DNA of 64,000 nt from CAZTQN01 sp964615765 (GCA_964615765.1 CAZTQN010000011.1:41813-105812); one strand, 5' to 3'; positions 27,301 to 35,963 are shown, counted from the stretch's first letter. The notes: generated by a model not told the origin, from the letters alone. Translations and numbers: made by a program.

Positions 27301-28101
27301 GAGGCGCGGGCGTCGGAGCAGGCGAGCCTGGACAAGTTGATTGAGGCGCGCGAGAAGGCGGGCAAGATCGACGAGCAAGCCGAGGAGCGCGAGAACGAGC
27401 GGCAGCGGACGGAACTGCGCAAGGCGTATCAGGAAGCGCTGGAGCAGCAGCTCGAGATCAAGGCGAGCACGGAAGGGCTGGCGGGCGAGGCGGCGACGCG
27501 GCGGACGCGGGCCGCGGCCCGGGCGCTGGGTGAAGAGCAGAAGACGCTGCGCACGACGCTGGACGATCTGCGCAAGAGCACGCAGGACATCGGGGCGGCG
27601 AAGACGTTCGAGTTCGCGCACCGGCGCCTGGACGGGCTGATGACGGCGGCGGAGACGGCGCTGGGCGAGGGCACGGCGGACGCGGGCGTGGTGCGGTCGC
27701 AGGCGTCGGCGGCGCGGGTGCTCAAGGCGATGGTGGACGCGCTGGATTCGAGCAAGAAGCAGAACAAGCCGTTCCGCCAGGGCGAGAGCGGCGGCGGGGG
27801 CGGCGGGTCGGGCAGCGGGTCGTCGCCGCTGCTGCCGCCGGCGGCGGAGGTGCGGCTGCTGCGCGAGATGCAGATCGAGGCGGCGGAAGCCACGCGGACG
27901 GCGGGCGAGGCGGCGGGCGCGAACACGGCGGAGGCCGCCGCGGCGGCGCGGGACCTGCAGCGCGAACTGGCCCAGCAGGCGCAGGACCTACTGCAGCGGC
28001 TGAAAGAAGAACCGAAGATGGAGCCGACGCCGGGTGCGGCGCCGGACGCGAACGGTGACGGCGCAGGCGAGGGCGGCGCGCGGGAAGGAGGCGGCGGATG
28101 A
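24259..28101 (+). CDS. giant DUF4175-like membrane protein with coiled coil
   Basis: 1280 aa from ATG 24259 (AGGA eight nt upstream). N-terminal membrane spans at about residues 51-70 (GVAWVISAAVIALLVGGML) and 80-106, and another near 190-215. Residues 230-620 are beta-rich repeats typical of extracytoplasmic domains (VVLTPEEDQAVLATASVEIV, EVWVTVLASDAYELNG). From about 640 to the end is a very long Glu/Gln/Ala/Arg coiled coil (ARQGEELARIARRMEQNGL, EQREKLEQLAAEQRAAAEQL, QQQQQASQAIEQMLQDIDRA). Probably an envelope scaffold of the DUF58/BatA system. The TGA overlaps the next ATG. Name given by resemblance, not by search. Confidence 0.75.
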   Translation: MQDGPDITDGRAGQATIAGGGASADPARSHASVAALLMKVRGRARALLVARGVAWVISAAVIALLVGGMLDYFLRSPWWLRAVGLGGAVIALAWAIGRLVLPAVVFRPSLTEIALRVERGEAGRRAGVTDRLASALELGETGAGEERSAWSRAMAGPVMDAAASGAKSIPVSSVLATGPTVRAGAAMALCAVMALGVLSAWPGLAATGLARMLWPWGSAEWPKRTQIADVTGVTVHPLGSALALRAALLKSERGPESTRITAWYRLIEDGAAGPRRTVVLTAQNRVVPVLNATGDAETPGEGVLFERLLEPTGLRPGGAGAGGSAGCAAAETRLEIEYGLESEDDWTPEARIALVEPPAVIGATLTATPPVYAGAAESATRVIELGAGADDRRAPAPLLSGSRVTLAVTLNKPVPGPATESDTIAWTLASFGPAAARLLEDAGAAANVRAEGATWTLVWTLRDAAELAVRPVDEFGIAAVEEAAFRIDALKDNPPTAVVLTPEEDQAVLATASVEIVGEGRDDVGLKDVVLERAVARRAGGSPGAQPEPIEAYSAFESTRVDEVPADAAAGGAGVRSARASGTLDLSGLTLQPGDEVWVTVLASDAYELNGERHDPVRSSPRKLRILTREELLERIWSELGQARRTALRLDADQTAAGEQAAAPGEEGARRAERAQAAISERLARQGEELARIARRMEQNGLSDAALRDTVQQAREALRGAGEKSVQASKSLGEAARAQGERPDDAQAGKPEREQAQSEQQEVRDELSRLIDLLDRGEDTFASRRALDRLLRAQKDLEERTGEAGRETAGKPSEQLTPEQREKLEQLAAEQRAAAEQLEDAVRKMGEREQKLRSNDPAAAEALARASRRAEREQVSQRMNQAAQSVEENRTGQAQQQQQQASQAIEQMLQDIDRAQSERDQVLRRLLASLLETLDGLIARQEDNLRALDQAMPTGALAGLDGPMAELHRATLGAVDLAAGGPREVQPLAETIGEAAEAQARAIGELRATPVKGEEARASEQASLDKLIEAREKAGKIDEQAEERENERQRTELRKAYQEALEQQLEIKASTEGLAGEAATRRTRAAARALGEEQKTLRTTLDDLRKSTQDIGAAKTFEFAHRRLDGLMTAAETALGEGTADAGVVRSQASAARVLKAMVDALDSSKKQNKPFRQGESGGGGGGSGSGSSPLLPPAAEVRLLREMQIEAAEATRTAGEAAGANTAEAAAAARDLQRELAQQAQDLLQRLKEEPKMEPTPGAAPDANGDGAGEGGAREGGGG

Positions 28102-28505
28102 TCGGACTTGAGATTGGCGTGTGTGTTGTGGGGTTGCTGTCGACGCAGACGTGCAGTCCCGCGGCAGCACCGATGGTGAGTTTGGACGAGTGCGGACGAT
28201 TGCGGACAGCTTGGGCACGCTCGTTCGTTGACTCGGCGGGTGAACGTCAGCGGCGACTGGAGAGATTGCAGCGCATCACCAACCTGCGGAACTTGCTTGC
28301 TACGGGTGTTCTGAACGATGCGGAGGCACGGCAGCTGGCGAGCGAGACTCTCTCTCAGCCGCCCAGCGAGGAAGAGCATCGGTACTGCATCCGCGTGCTG
28401 CAGTTCAGCGTGAAAGAGGGATCGATCGAAGCGCGCGGGCTGTCGGACGGCGTTCTTGGCAAGAGGATGTGGCCGAGTGCGCCGGACGCGGGAGGTGGAC
28501 GATGA
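28098..28505 (+). CDS. small protein of unknown function
   Basis: 135 aa. ATGA overlap with the upstream stop and again with the downstream start, so it is translated within the operon. Residues 1-24 (MIGLEIGVCVVGLLSTQTCS) may be a weak signal peptide or anchor. The middle is helical (AGERQRRLERLQRITNLRNL, then LNDAEARQLASETL). Codon bias is less extreme than in its neighbours, hinting that it was acquired separately or is under weak selection. Family not recognised. Confidence 0.6.
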   Translation: MIGLEIGVCVVGLLSTQTCSPAAAPMVSLDECGRLRTAWARSFVDSAGERQRRLERLQRITNLRNLLATGVLNDAEARQLASETLSQPPSEEEHRYCIRVLQFSVKEGSIEARGLSDGVLGKRMWPSAPDAGGGR

Positions 28506-29284
28506 GGACGGGCGTGAAGCGTGTGATGTACGCGGCCGCGGCCTTGGCGTGTGCGGCGGGCGGGGCGCTCGGCGACGAGCCGAAGCCGGCGCCAAAGGAC
28601 ACGGCGCCCGCGCAGGAAGCCGCGCCGAAGAACGCTCCATCGAAGGATGCGACCGCGAAGCCGGCCCCGGCAAAGCCCGGCGGGCCGTCGCTGGATGATC
28701 TGCTCGGGCTGCCGAGCGATGGCGGTGCGAAGGAAGGCGCCGCGGGGGGGGCGGGGGGGGCGGATCCGGACCGGGCGGAGCTGGATCGGCTGTTGACGGG
28801 GCAGGAGATCGCGGAGGCGTTCGAGCAGGCCGTCACGCTGATGAATGACGCGAGCACGCGGCTGAACGAGAAGCAGGACGCGGGCATCGGGACGCAGCGC
28901 GTGCAGGAGGACATCATCCGCAAGCTGGACCTGGTGCTGGACCAGTTGCAGCAACAGCAGCAGCAGTCGAGCTCGAGCTCGAGTTCGAGCCGGCGGCGTC
29001 AGCAGCAGCAACAGCAGAACGTGCCGGGTCGGTCGCAGCAGGCGCAGCAATCGCAGCAGAACCAGGGACAGCAGGCGTCGGACAACCGGAGCGAGGCGAT
29101 GGCGCCGGGGCGTCAGGACGGGGCGCTGAACCCGCAACTGGAATCGGCGCGGGCGTCGTGGGGCGCGCTGCCGGAGCGCGTGCGCGAGCTGTTGCTGCAG
29201 GGGTCGAGCGACCGGTTCAGTTCCAAGTATCAGGCGATGACCGAGGCGTATTACCGCAAGCTGGCGGAGGAGCGGAAGGAGTGA
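28502..29284 (+). CDS. secreted Gln/Ser-rich protein of the BatA-type operon
   Basis: 260 aa. Signal peptide about residues 1-24 (VMYAAAALACAAGGALG), Lys/Pro/Ala linker to 60, then a helical domain (GQEIAEAFEQAVTLMNDAST, then QRVQEDIIRKLDLVLDQLQQ). A homopolymer stretch follows at about 150-175: seven Gln, eight Ser, three Arg, six Gln. The C terminus (WGALPERVRELLLQGSSDRF, SSKYQAMTEAYYRKLAEE) is the conserved end I associate with planctomycete operons of this kind. Start and stop overlap neighbours (ATGA and GTGA). Likely periplasmic; role unknown. Confidence 0.75.
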   Translation: MRTGVKRVMYAAAALACAAGGALGDEPKPAPKDTAPAQEAAPKNAPSKDATAKPAPAKPGGPSLDDLLGLPSDGGAKEGAAGGAGGADPDRAELDRLLTGQEIAEAFEQAVTLMNDASTRLNEKQDAGIGTQRVQEDIIRKLDLVLDQLQQQQQQSSSSSSSSRRRQQQQQQNVPGRSQQAQQSQQNQGQQASDNRSEAMAPGRQDGALNPQLESARASWGALPERVRELLLQGSSDRFSSKYQAMTEAYYRKLAEERKE

Positions 29285-30558
29285 GCATCAACGCGCGGAC
29301 ATCACGGACGAGCGGGCGCACGAGCGGCGCGGCGGTCGTGGCGCTGGCGGCGGTGATGCCGACGGTGCTGGGCGGGTGGACGGGCGCGGCGATGGCGCAG
29401 CCGGCGGCGGAGCCGGCGCCTGCGGAGCCGGCGAAGACCGAACCGGCTTCAACCGAACCGGCTTCAACCGAACCGGCGTCAACCAAACCGGCGTCAGAAC
29501 CGGCGTCGAGCGAGCCGGCCGCGAGTCCGCAGCCGTTTGCGGATCGGAACGGCGCGCCGGGCGAGCCGGGCGGGCGGCGGAGCGCGCAGAACGCGGCGCT
29601 GGCCGACGAGATGTCGCCGGAACTGGAAGATGCGGTGCAGCGCGGTCTGGCGTTCCTGGTGTCGGAGCAGACGGAGGACGGCTCGTTCGGGTCGGTGCGG
29701 TATGGCAAGAACATCGCGGTGACGGCGCTGGCGTGCCTGGCGCTGATGGCCGACGGGAACCTGCCGGGGCGCGGGAAGTATGCGCGGAATGTCGAGAAGG
29801 GGTTGGAGTTTGTGCTGTCGTGCTCGACGGAGACGGGGCTGCTCGCGTCGGAGTCGGCCAACGGGCCGATGTACGGGCACGGGTTTGCGGCGCTGTTTCT
29901 GGGCGAGATTTACGGGATGACCAAGGGGGGCGGGGAGACGGCGCTGTCGGCGCGGGTGCACGATGCGCTCGTTCGGGCGTGCCGGCTCATCGAGCGGTCG
30001 CAGAATGCCGAGGGCGGGTGGCGGTACAACCCGGTGCCGTATGACGCAGACGTGTCGGTGACGATCTGCCAGATCATGGCGCTGCGGTCGGCGCGGCAGG
30101 CGGGGATCGAGGTGCCGAAGGAAGTGATTGACAAGGCCGTGGAGTATGTGCGGCAGACGCAGAATCCGGACGGGGGATTTCGGTATCAGACCTCGCCGGG
30201 GTTCTCGGCCTGGCCGCGGTCGGCGGCGGGGATCGCGAGCTTGTTTTACGCGGGGATCTACAAGGACGACGCGATCAACCGGGGGCTGGACTACCTGAAG
30301 ACGACGGCGTTCCCGGGGACGCCCGGGGCCTCCGGGGCGCACTACTTTTACGGGCATTACTACGCGGTGCAGGCGATGTACCTGGCCGGCGGGAACCGCT
30401 GGGCCGAGTGGTGGCCGGCGACGCGGAAGGAACTGCTGGAGCGGCAACTCGGGGACGGGTCGTGGGCGGATCCGAGCGTCGGCCCGGCGTATGGGACGGC
30501 GATGGCGTTGATCGTGCTGCAAATGCCCAAGCGCCTCCTGCCGATCTACCAGAAGTAG
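29281..30558 (+). CDS. prenyltransferase/squalene-cyclase repeat protein, secreted
   Basis: 425 aa from GTG 29281 (GTGA overlap with the upstream stop; GAGGAG eight nt upstream). Signal peptide to about residue 40 (ending AAMAQ), then an EPAST tandem linker made of 15-bp units (29437-29496). The rest is an alpha/alpha toroid of QW-like repeats: LAFLVSEQTEDGSFGS, IERSQNAEGGWRYNP, VRQTQNPDGGFRYQTSPG, LERQLGDGSWADPSVG. The DXDD motif of squalene-hopene cyclases is absent, so it is probably a binding or scaffold protein rather than a cyclase. It is exported, which also argues against terpene synthesis. Confidence 0.82.
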   Translation: MSINARTSRTSGRTSGAAVVALAAVMPTVLGGWTGAAMAQPAAEPAPAEPAKTEPASTEPASTEPASTKPASEPASSEPAASPQPFADRNGAPGEPGGRRSAQNAALADEMSPELEDAVQRGLAFLVSEQTEDGSFGSVRYGKNIAVTALACLALMADGNLPGRGKYARNVEKGLEFVLSCSTETGLLASESANGPMYGHGFAALFLGEIYGMTKGGGETALSARVHDALVRACRLIERSQNAEGGWRYNPVPYDADVSVTICQIMALRSARQAGIEVPKEVIDKAVEYVRQTQNPDGGFRYQTSPGFSAWPRSAAGIASLFYAGIYKDDAINRGLDYLKTTAFPGTPGASGAHYFYGHYYAVQAMYLAGGNRWAEWWPATRKELLERQLGDGSWADPSVGPAYGTAMALIVLQMPKRLLPIYQK

Positions 30559-30639
30559 TTTGTCAACGCGGATCGGTCCATCTGACTGGCCCTGATTGCC
30601 AGAGCAAGCGAGCGCTGTGTGCGGGCAGGTGTGTGCGAC

Positions 30640-32187
30640 ATGAACGGGGGCCGGGGCGGCGTGGGGCGGGCGGGCGTGGTGTGCGCGGCGGGGGCCGCGG
30701 CGGTGCTGATGCTGGTCGGCGCGGCGGCGGGGCGCGTGCCGCGGTGGGTTACGGCCGAGCCGTCGACCGTCGCCGTGCCGGCGGAAGAGAGTGCGCCGAA
30801 GAGCGCGACACCGACGGGCGAGCGGCGGGCGCCGGGGGCGGTGGCGGCGTGGCCCATGGCGCTGCTCGGGACCGACGGGACGGTGCGGGCGGCGGATGTC
30901 GCGATGATCCGGCTGACCGACGGGCGCGGGAGCATCACGGTTGTTGAGGGTGGGCAGTCGCGCGTGGTCGAGGTGACGGGGAACGTCGGCGGTGCGGGGG
31001 CGGTGGGGAGCGTCGCGGCGGTGGTGCCGGCGGCGTGGGCCGCGGAGGTTGGTGGCGCGGGGGGCGGTGCGTCGATCGGCGGGAGCGCGGCGTCGGTGTC
31101 GAGCGGCGCGATGGTGCTGTACTTGAACGACGGGCAGCGGCTGCCGGGACGGTTCGCCGAGGCGGGCGCGGCGGCGGAGGTCGGGGGGGGTGGGCGCGCG
31201 GTGGCGGACGCGGTGCTGTGGGAGCACGCGCGATTCGGGGTGATCGCCGTGGCGCTGGATGATGTCTACGCGTGGGAGCGCGGGGGGACGGACGCGGCGG
31301 CGGGCAAGGCGGGCGCGGGAGAGAGCGACACGCAGGATGTCGTGTACCTCGCGAACGGCGATGTGCTGCGCGGCGTGATCGAAGCGCTCGGCGAGGAGAT
31401 CGTGCTCGGCGGGGAGCGTGCGGCGGACGGGACCAGGCGGCTGGCGGCCCGCGATGTTGTTCGCGCTGAACTCGCCAACCCGGAGCGGGCGCCGGCCGGC
31501 ATGGGGCTGTGGCTGAGCGACGGGTCGGTGGTGTCGGTCGCGTCGGTCGCGAGCGAGTCGGCCGGTGGGCGGCTGAAAGTGCGGCTGAGCGGGCGCAGCC
31601 CGGAGGGCGAGGACGCGCGCGGTGAGATGGGCGGGGCGAGCGCGGAGAAGTTCGTCGTGCCGGGCGAGGTGCTTGGGCTTGCGCTCGATCGCGGCGCGAT
31701 GATGGGGCTGAGCGGATTGAGCGTGGTGGAGGTTGAGCCGATCGCGCCGCGGTTGTTCGCGTCGGGGCCGGAGCGGCTGGGCGTGGACGGGCGGGCGGAA
31801 CGCCGTGCGGGGGGGGTCGGTGCGGGGGACGTGTTTGCGCTGGGGGCGGCGGGGGTGAGGCTGACGGGCCCGGCGCGGTTTGTTTTTGCGGTGCCGGGCA
31901 CGCCGCGGCGGGTGCGGATATCGGGCGTGGTGGAGTTGCCGCTCGAGTCGCGCGTGTGGGGCGCGTGCGAGGTGGTGGTGGAGCGCGTCGGGGCGGGCGA
32001 TGGGGGCGCGGCGGTGGAAGTGGCGCGGGTGAAACTGAGCGGGAATGAGCCGGCGGCGCGGGTGAACGCTGCGACGGAATGGGCGGCGGGGGCGCGGCTG
32101 CGGATCTCCGTCGAGCCCGGCGTGCGCGGGCCCGTGCATAACCGCGTGCTGCTGCGGAACGTCGTTGTGCAGGCGACCGGCCGATAA
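30640..32187 (+). CDS. exported protein with DG-turn repeats and NPCBM-like end
   Basis: 515 aa from ATG 30640 (GTG 30619 is in frame upstream). Hydrophobic signal region at about residues 11-32. It contains repeated short beta units around Asp-Gly or Asn-Gly turns (VLYLNDGQRLPGRFAEAG, VVYLANGDVLRGVIEAL, GLWLSDGSVVSVASV), and the C-terminal 150 residues (RFVFAVPGTPRRVRISGVVE to GPVHNRVLLRNVVVQ) resemble an NPCBM-type carbohydrate-binding jelly roll. Last gene of the operon, 81 nt after the prenyltransferase-repeat gene. Function unknown; envelope location inferred. Confidence 0.68.
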   Translation: MNGGRGGVGRAGVVCAAGAAAVLMLVGAAAGRVPRWVTAEPSTVAVPAEESAPKSATPTGERRAPGAVAAWPMALLGTDGTVRAADVAMIRLTDGRGSITVVEGGQSRVVEVTGNVGGAGAVGSVAAVVPAAWAAEVGGAGGGASIGGSAASVSSGAMVLYLNDGQRLPGRFAEAGAAAEVGGGGRAVADAVLWEHARFGVIAVALDDVYAWERGGTDAAAGKAGAGESDTQDVVYLANGDVLRGVIEALGEEIVLGGERAADGTRRLAARDVVRAELANPERAPAGMGLWLSDGSVVSVASVASESAGGRLKVRLSGRSPEGEDARGEMGGASAEKFVVPGEVLGLALDRGAMMGLSGLSVVEVEPIAPRLFASGPERLGVDGRAERRAGGVGAGDVFALGAAGVRLTGPARFVFAVPGTPRRVRISGVVELPLESRVWGACEVVVERVGAGDGGAAVEVARVKLSGNEPAARVNAATEWAAGARLRISVEPGVRGPVHNRVLLRNVVVQATGR

Positions 32188-32316
32188 CGAATCCTCTCCG
32201 CCGACGGTAATACGGACAAACCGCTTCACCGGTCTGGATTAGGTTCATCCGTACGTGCGGGGTTGCCGAGTTGATGCGCCTCTCGTGTAGAGCGTCGTTC
32301 CGACGCGGAGGCGGTC

Positions 32317-33740
32317 ATGAAGCGGAAGAGCGTGCGATGGTCCGGGGTGGTCGTGGGCGGGCTGACGGTGGTCGGCGTCGCGGGCGGGGCGCGCGGGCAG
32401 GAGTCGCTCGCGGGCGTTGAGACGGAGATGACGCCGGAAGATCTGCCGGGTTCGGGTCCGGGGCCGCGGACGCGCGAGGCGGCGAAGGCGCCGGCGGCGC
32501 CGGAGGTCAAGGTGGACAGCGGCACGCCCGAGGCGCCGAAGGCGCGCGAGTGGTTCGGCGGGCTGGCGTGGTGGGATTGGTCGCGGGCGACGGGGGACTG
32601 GGGCGGCGTGCGGACCGCGCTGGAAGACGGCGGGCTGACGATCAACGCGTCGCTCACCCACGACTGGTCGAGCGTGTGGAGCGGCGGGCTGAACCAGCGG
32701 GCGTCGTCGCGCCGGCTGTTCAACCTGAACGGCGAGCTCGACCTGGGCAAGCTGGCCGGGTGGGAAGGCGGGACGGTGTACGCCGAGTTCTATCACTACG
32801 GCGGGCGGTTGGTGAACGATGCCGGCGACATCATGGTGTACGACAACATCGCGGTCGATCGGCACCGCGATCAGTTGGCGGAGCTGTGGTTCCAGCAAGT
32901 GTTCGGCGAGGGGCTGGTGCGGCTGAAGGTCGGGAAGATCGAGGCGAACAAGGAGTTCGCGTTCGTGGACGCCGCGTCGAACGGGCTGCACTCGTCGGGC
33001 GGGTACAGCCCGAACGTGCTGGGGCTGCCGACGTATCCGGATCCGGCGCTGGGCGTGACGGCGTTCGTGTACCCGACGGACTGGCTGTATGCGGGGTTCG
33101 GGTTCTTTGATGGGGCGACGCTGGACGGGATCCGCACGGGCAGCCGCGCGGGGTTTGATACGTTCTTCGGCGACAGCAAGTCGGACGACAACTTCTTCAT
33201 CGGGGAAATCGGGGCGACGTGGGGGAGCCTTGGCGAGGCGCTGGCGGGAAGCGGGCGCTGGCGGGAAGCGGGCGCGGGCGTGTGGCGGGGGGCGTGTGGC
33301 ATCACACGCACGAGTTCGAGCGCTTCAGCGGCGGGATCGAGGACGGCTCGACCGGCGGGTATGTGCTGGGCGAGCAGCTGCTGATCAAGCGCGACGAGGA
33401 CCCGGAGAGCGACCTGGGGCTGTGGCTGTTTGCTCGCGGCGGGTTCGCGGATGACGAGGTCGCGGCGGTGGAGACGCACGCCACGGCGGGATTGACGCTG
33501 CGCGGGACCTTCGAGGGGCGGGACGACGACGTGTTCGGGGTGATGTACAACTTCGCGGATCTGTCGGACAAGAACGCGGCGTTCGACGGGGACGAGCATG
33601 CGCTCGAGGTGTACTACCGGATCCGTGTGACGGGCTCGGTGTTCGTGACGCCGGACTTCCAGTACATCGCCAATCCGTCGGGGGACGCGGCGCTGGATGA
33701 CGCGGTGGTGGGCACGCTGCGTGTGCAGGTGTCGTTCTAA
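32317..33740 (+). pseudogene. OprB-family porin, frame broken by 17-bp duplication
   Basis: Signal peptide (MKRKSVRWSGVVVGGLTVVG), Pro-rich linker, then an outer-membrane porin of the carbohydrate-selective OprB type: DWSRATGDWGGVRTALEDGG, LNGELDLGKLAGWEGGTVYA, LKVGKIEANKEFAFVD, TAFVYPTDWLYAGFGFFDG. The frame from 32317 runs on to a false stop at 33384, while the true C-terminal half (WHHTHEFERFSGGIEDGSTG to GTLRVQVSF) is read in another frame ending at 33740. A 17-bp unit is tandemly doubled at 33241-33274; dropping one copy joins the two halves exactly in frame (GEALAGSGRGRVAGGVWHH) to give a 468-aa porin. Either a recent inactivating mutation, a slippage switch, or a sequencing error. Confidence 0.88.
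33241..33274 (+). repeat. 17-bp tandem duplication in the porin gene
   Basis: CTGGCGGGAAGCGGGCG occurs at 33241-33257 and again at 33258-33274 with no mismatch. Seventeen is not a multiple of three, so the second copy shifts the reading frame. Confidence 0.97.
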
Positions 33741-33802
33741 AGGGCGGGATCACCAAGGTTTGAACGCCGCCCGCGACGGGTTGGCGGTGTGGAGAACTGA
33801 CG

Positions 33803-35284
33803 ATGCTTTCATCCGTGCGTGGGAAGATGTTGGCGTTCGCCGGTTTGTCGGTGATGTTCGTTGGGCTGGTGGGCGGGGTTGGGTATTACGAACTGATGCA
33901 GGCGAAGGGCTCGCTTGACGGGCTGGCGTTGTCGACGACGGCGACGCGGTGCCAGATGGAAGCGGACATGATGCACGACGCGCTGCGGGGCGACGTGCTG
34001 GCGTCGCTCGTGGCGAAGAACGAGGAGGAGATGAAGCAGGCGGGGGCGGATCTGGAGGAGCACGCCGCGAGGTTCCGCGAGCAGGTGAAGGAGCTGCGCG
34101 GGCTGGACCTGTCTCCGGCGGCGCGGCAGGCGGTGGAGGGCGTTGGCCCGGCGCTGGAGGCGTACATCGCGAAAGCGGAGACGATCGTGGGCGCGGTAGC
34201 GAAGGAGCGTGCGGCGGCGGAGGGCGGGATGCCGGCGTTCAAGCAGGCCTTCGAGGATCTTGAGGAGCGGATGGAGACGGTGTCGGACGTGATCGAGCGC
34301 GAGGGGCTGGAGCAGGGCGAGAAGCGAGCCGGCGCGATGGCGGCGGCGAAGATCGCGATCATGGTGGCGGGCGTGGGCTCGGTCTTGGCGACCTTCGGGG
34401 TGGCGGTGTGGCTGTCGTCGTCGGTGGCGCGGCGGCTGAACGGGTGCGTGCGCGGGATGGATCGCCTGGCGGGCGGGGACTTCACGGTGGAGTTTGATCA
34501 GTCGGGGAAGGACGAGATCGCGGCGGTGACACGCGGGGCCGATGCGGTGGCGCGGTCGATGCGGGCGGCGCTGAAGGATGTTCGGACGGCGGCGGACGAG
34601 CTGGCGTCGGCGTCGACACAGATCGCCGCGGCGAGCGAGGAGATGGCGGCGGCGAACGAGGAGATCGCGCGGCGGTCGGCGGACGCGAACACGCGGGCCA
34701 AGTCGGCCGGGGAAGCCGCGGGAAACGGCGCGGGCGTGATGTCGCAGCTCTCGGCGGACATGCGGTCGATCGGCGAAGTGGTGCGGACCGGGGCCAGCAG
34801 CACGCAGGAACTCGGGAAGCGGAGCGAGCAGATCGGCTCGGTCCTGCAGGTCATCAACGACATCGCGGAGCAGACGAACCTGCTCGCGCTGAACGCGGCG
34901 ATCGAGGCGGCCCGGGCCGGGGAGCACGGGCGCGGGTTCGCCGTCGTCGCTGACGAGGTGCGCAAGTTGGCGGATCGGACGGCGAAGGCGACCGACGAGA
35001 TCGCGGGGTCGATCCGCGAGATTCAGAGCAAGACGCGGGCGGCGGTGGAGCAGATGGAGGCGGGGACGCGGACCGTCGGCGACGGGGCCCAGCGGATGGG
35101 CCAGGCCTCGAGCGCGATCGGGACGATCGTGCAGTCGTCGGGCGAGGTCGCGGTGATGATCGAGTCGATCACCGCGGCGAGCACGGAGGCGAGCGCCAGC
35201 ACCGGGGAAACCGCCCAGATCGCCACGCGCCTGGCCAGCCAGAGCGAGGCGCTGAAGGGGCTCTTGCAGAAGTTCACGGTGTGA
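33803..35284 (+). CDS. methyl-accepting chemotaxis protein
   Basis: 493 aa. Membrane spans at about residues 9-30 and 183-205 enclose a mostly helical four-helix-bundle-like sensor domain (SLDGLALSTTATRCQMEADM, EEEMKQAGADLEEHAARF). A HAMP linker (RRLNGCVRGMDRLAGGDFTV) follows, then a long methylation/signalling coiled coil whose tip is the canonical EQTNLLALNAAIEAARAGEH then GRGFAVVADEVRKLADRT. There is no C-terminal CheR pentapeptide. No che genes are nearby, so it is an orphan receptor feeding an array encoded elsewhere. Ligand unknown. ATG with GGAG nine nt upstream. Confidence 0.95.
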   Translation: MLSSVRGKMLAFAGLSVMFVGLVGGVGYYELMQAKGSLDGLALSTTATRCQMEADMMHDALRGDVLASLVAKNEEEMKQAGADLEEHAARFREQVKELRGLDLSPAARQAVEGVGPALEAYIAKAETIVGAVAKERAAAEGGMPAFKQAFEDLEERMETVSDVIEREGLEQGEKRAGAMAAAKIAIMVAGVGSVLATFGVAVWLSSSVARRLNGCVRGMDRLAGGDFTVEFDQSGKDEIAAVTRGADAVARSMRAALKDVRTAADELASASTQIAAASEEMAAANEEIARRSADANTRAKSAGEAAGNGAGVMSQLSADMRSIGEVVRTGASSTQELGKRSEQIGSVLQVINDIAEQTNLLALNAAIEAARAGEHGRGFAVVADEVRKLADRTAKATDEIAGSIREIQSKTRAAVEQMEAGTRTVGDGAQRMGQASSAIGTIVQSSGEVAVMIESITAASTEASASTGETAQIATRLASQSEALKGLLQKFTV

Positions 35285-35348
35285 GCCGGCCGGGAAGGGG
35301 CGGGTGAGGGTTGGGCCGGCGGGCGCGCGAACCGGGGCCGGCCGACCC

Positions 35349-35957
35349 ATGTACGGGACAGAGGTGTTGATCTGGCTGGGCATCGCGGTGCTGGCGGTGG
35401 CGAGCGGCGCGCTGGTCGCGGCGGCGGCGGTGGCGTTCGACAAGCGGCGGCGGGTGCCGGCGGTGGTGCCGATGTGCGCCCGGTGCGGGTATGACCTGGT
35501 CGGGCTGGACGCCGCGGCGGCATGCCCGGAGTGTGCCGCGGTTGGCGCGCGGGCGTATCGGCCGATCGCGGAGTGTCCGAAGCGCCGAGAGGTGCTGCGG
35601 ATGGCGTGGCAGTGGCCGGTGGGCGGCGCGGTGGTGGTGACGGGGCTCTTGGCGTCGGCGGGCGGGAGCGCGTGGCAATGGGGGCCGCTGGTGGCGACGT
35701 CGGCGGCGGTGTTCGCCGGGCTGGCGGGGATGCTGGCGGTGCTGTGCGGGTGGCTCACGCCGCGGGGCGGGAAGGTGATGGTGATCGGCGCCAGCGTGGC
35801 GACGACGGCGGCGCTGGCGGGCGCGGTGGTGGCGATCGTGCTGGGGCTGGCGAGCGTGCCGTTGAGCGACGTGGGGACGTTCGGGTGGCTGGCGCTGCCC
35901 TTGGCGAGCGCGGGGGTGGTGCCGGGGGTGGTGGTGTCGGTGCGGGAGAAGTGGTGA
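35349..35957 (+). CDS. membrane protein with zinc ribbon
   Basis: 202 aa from ATG 35349. One N-terminal span (about residues 5-28), then a zinc ribbon CARCGYDLVGL (about 43-53) with CPEC (about 59-62), then four hydrophobic stretches (about 92-110, 113-132, 142-166, 175-196). The CxxC-G-Y-D-L-x-G-L pattern matches the ribbon of the gene at 4846-5475 and is a recurring planctomycete motif. Convergent with the PhoD-like gene, six nt between stops. Function unknown. Confidence 0.72.
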   Translation: MYGTEVLIWLGIAVLAVASGALVAAAAVAFDKRRRVPAVVPMCARCGYDLVGLDAAAACPECAAVGARAYRPIAECPKRREVLRMAWQWPVGGAVVVTGLLASAGGSAWQWGPLVATSAAVFAGLAGMLAVLCGWLTPRGGKVMVIGASVATTAALAGAVVAIVLGLASVPLSDVGTFGWLALPLASAGVVPGVVVSVREKW

Positions 35958-35963
35958 GGCGCG

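Noticed and set aside
29494..32229. 911-codon minus-strand open frame
   Set aside because: Antisense shadow of the prenyltransferase-repeat and NPCBM-like genes; protein is Arg/Pro/His-rich with no domain, as expected when GC-rich genes are read backwards.
33809..35758. 649-codon minus-strand open frame
   Set aside because: Antisense of the chemoreceptor gene, whose signalling hairpin is unmistakable on the plus strand.
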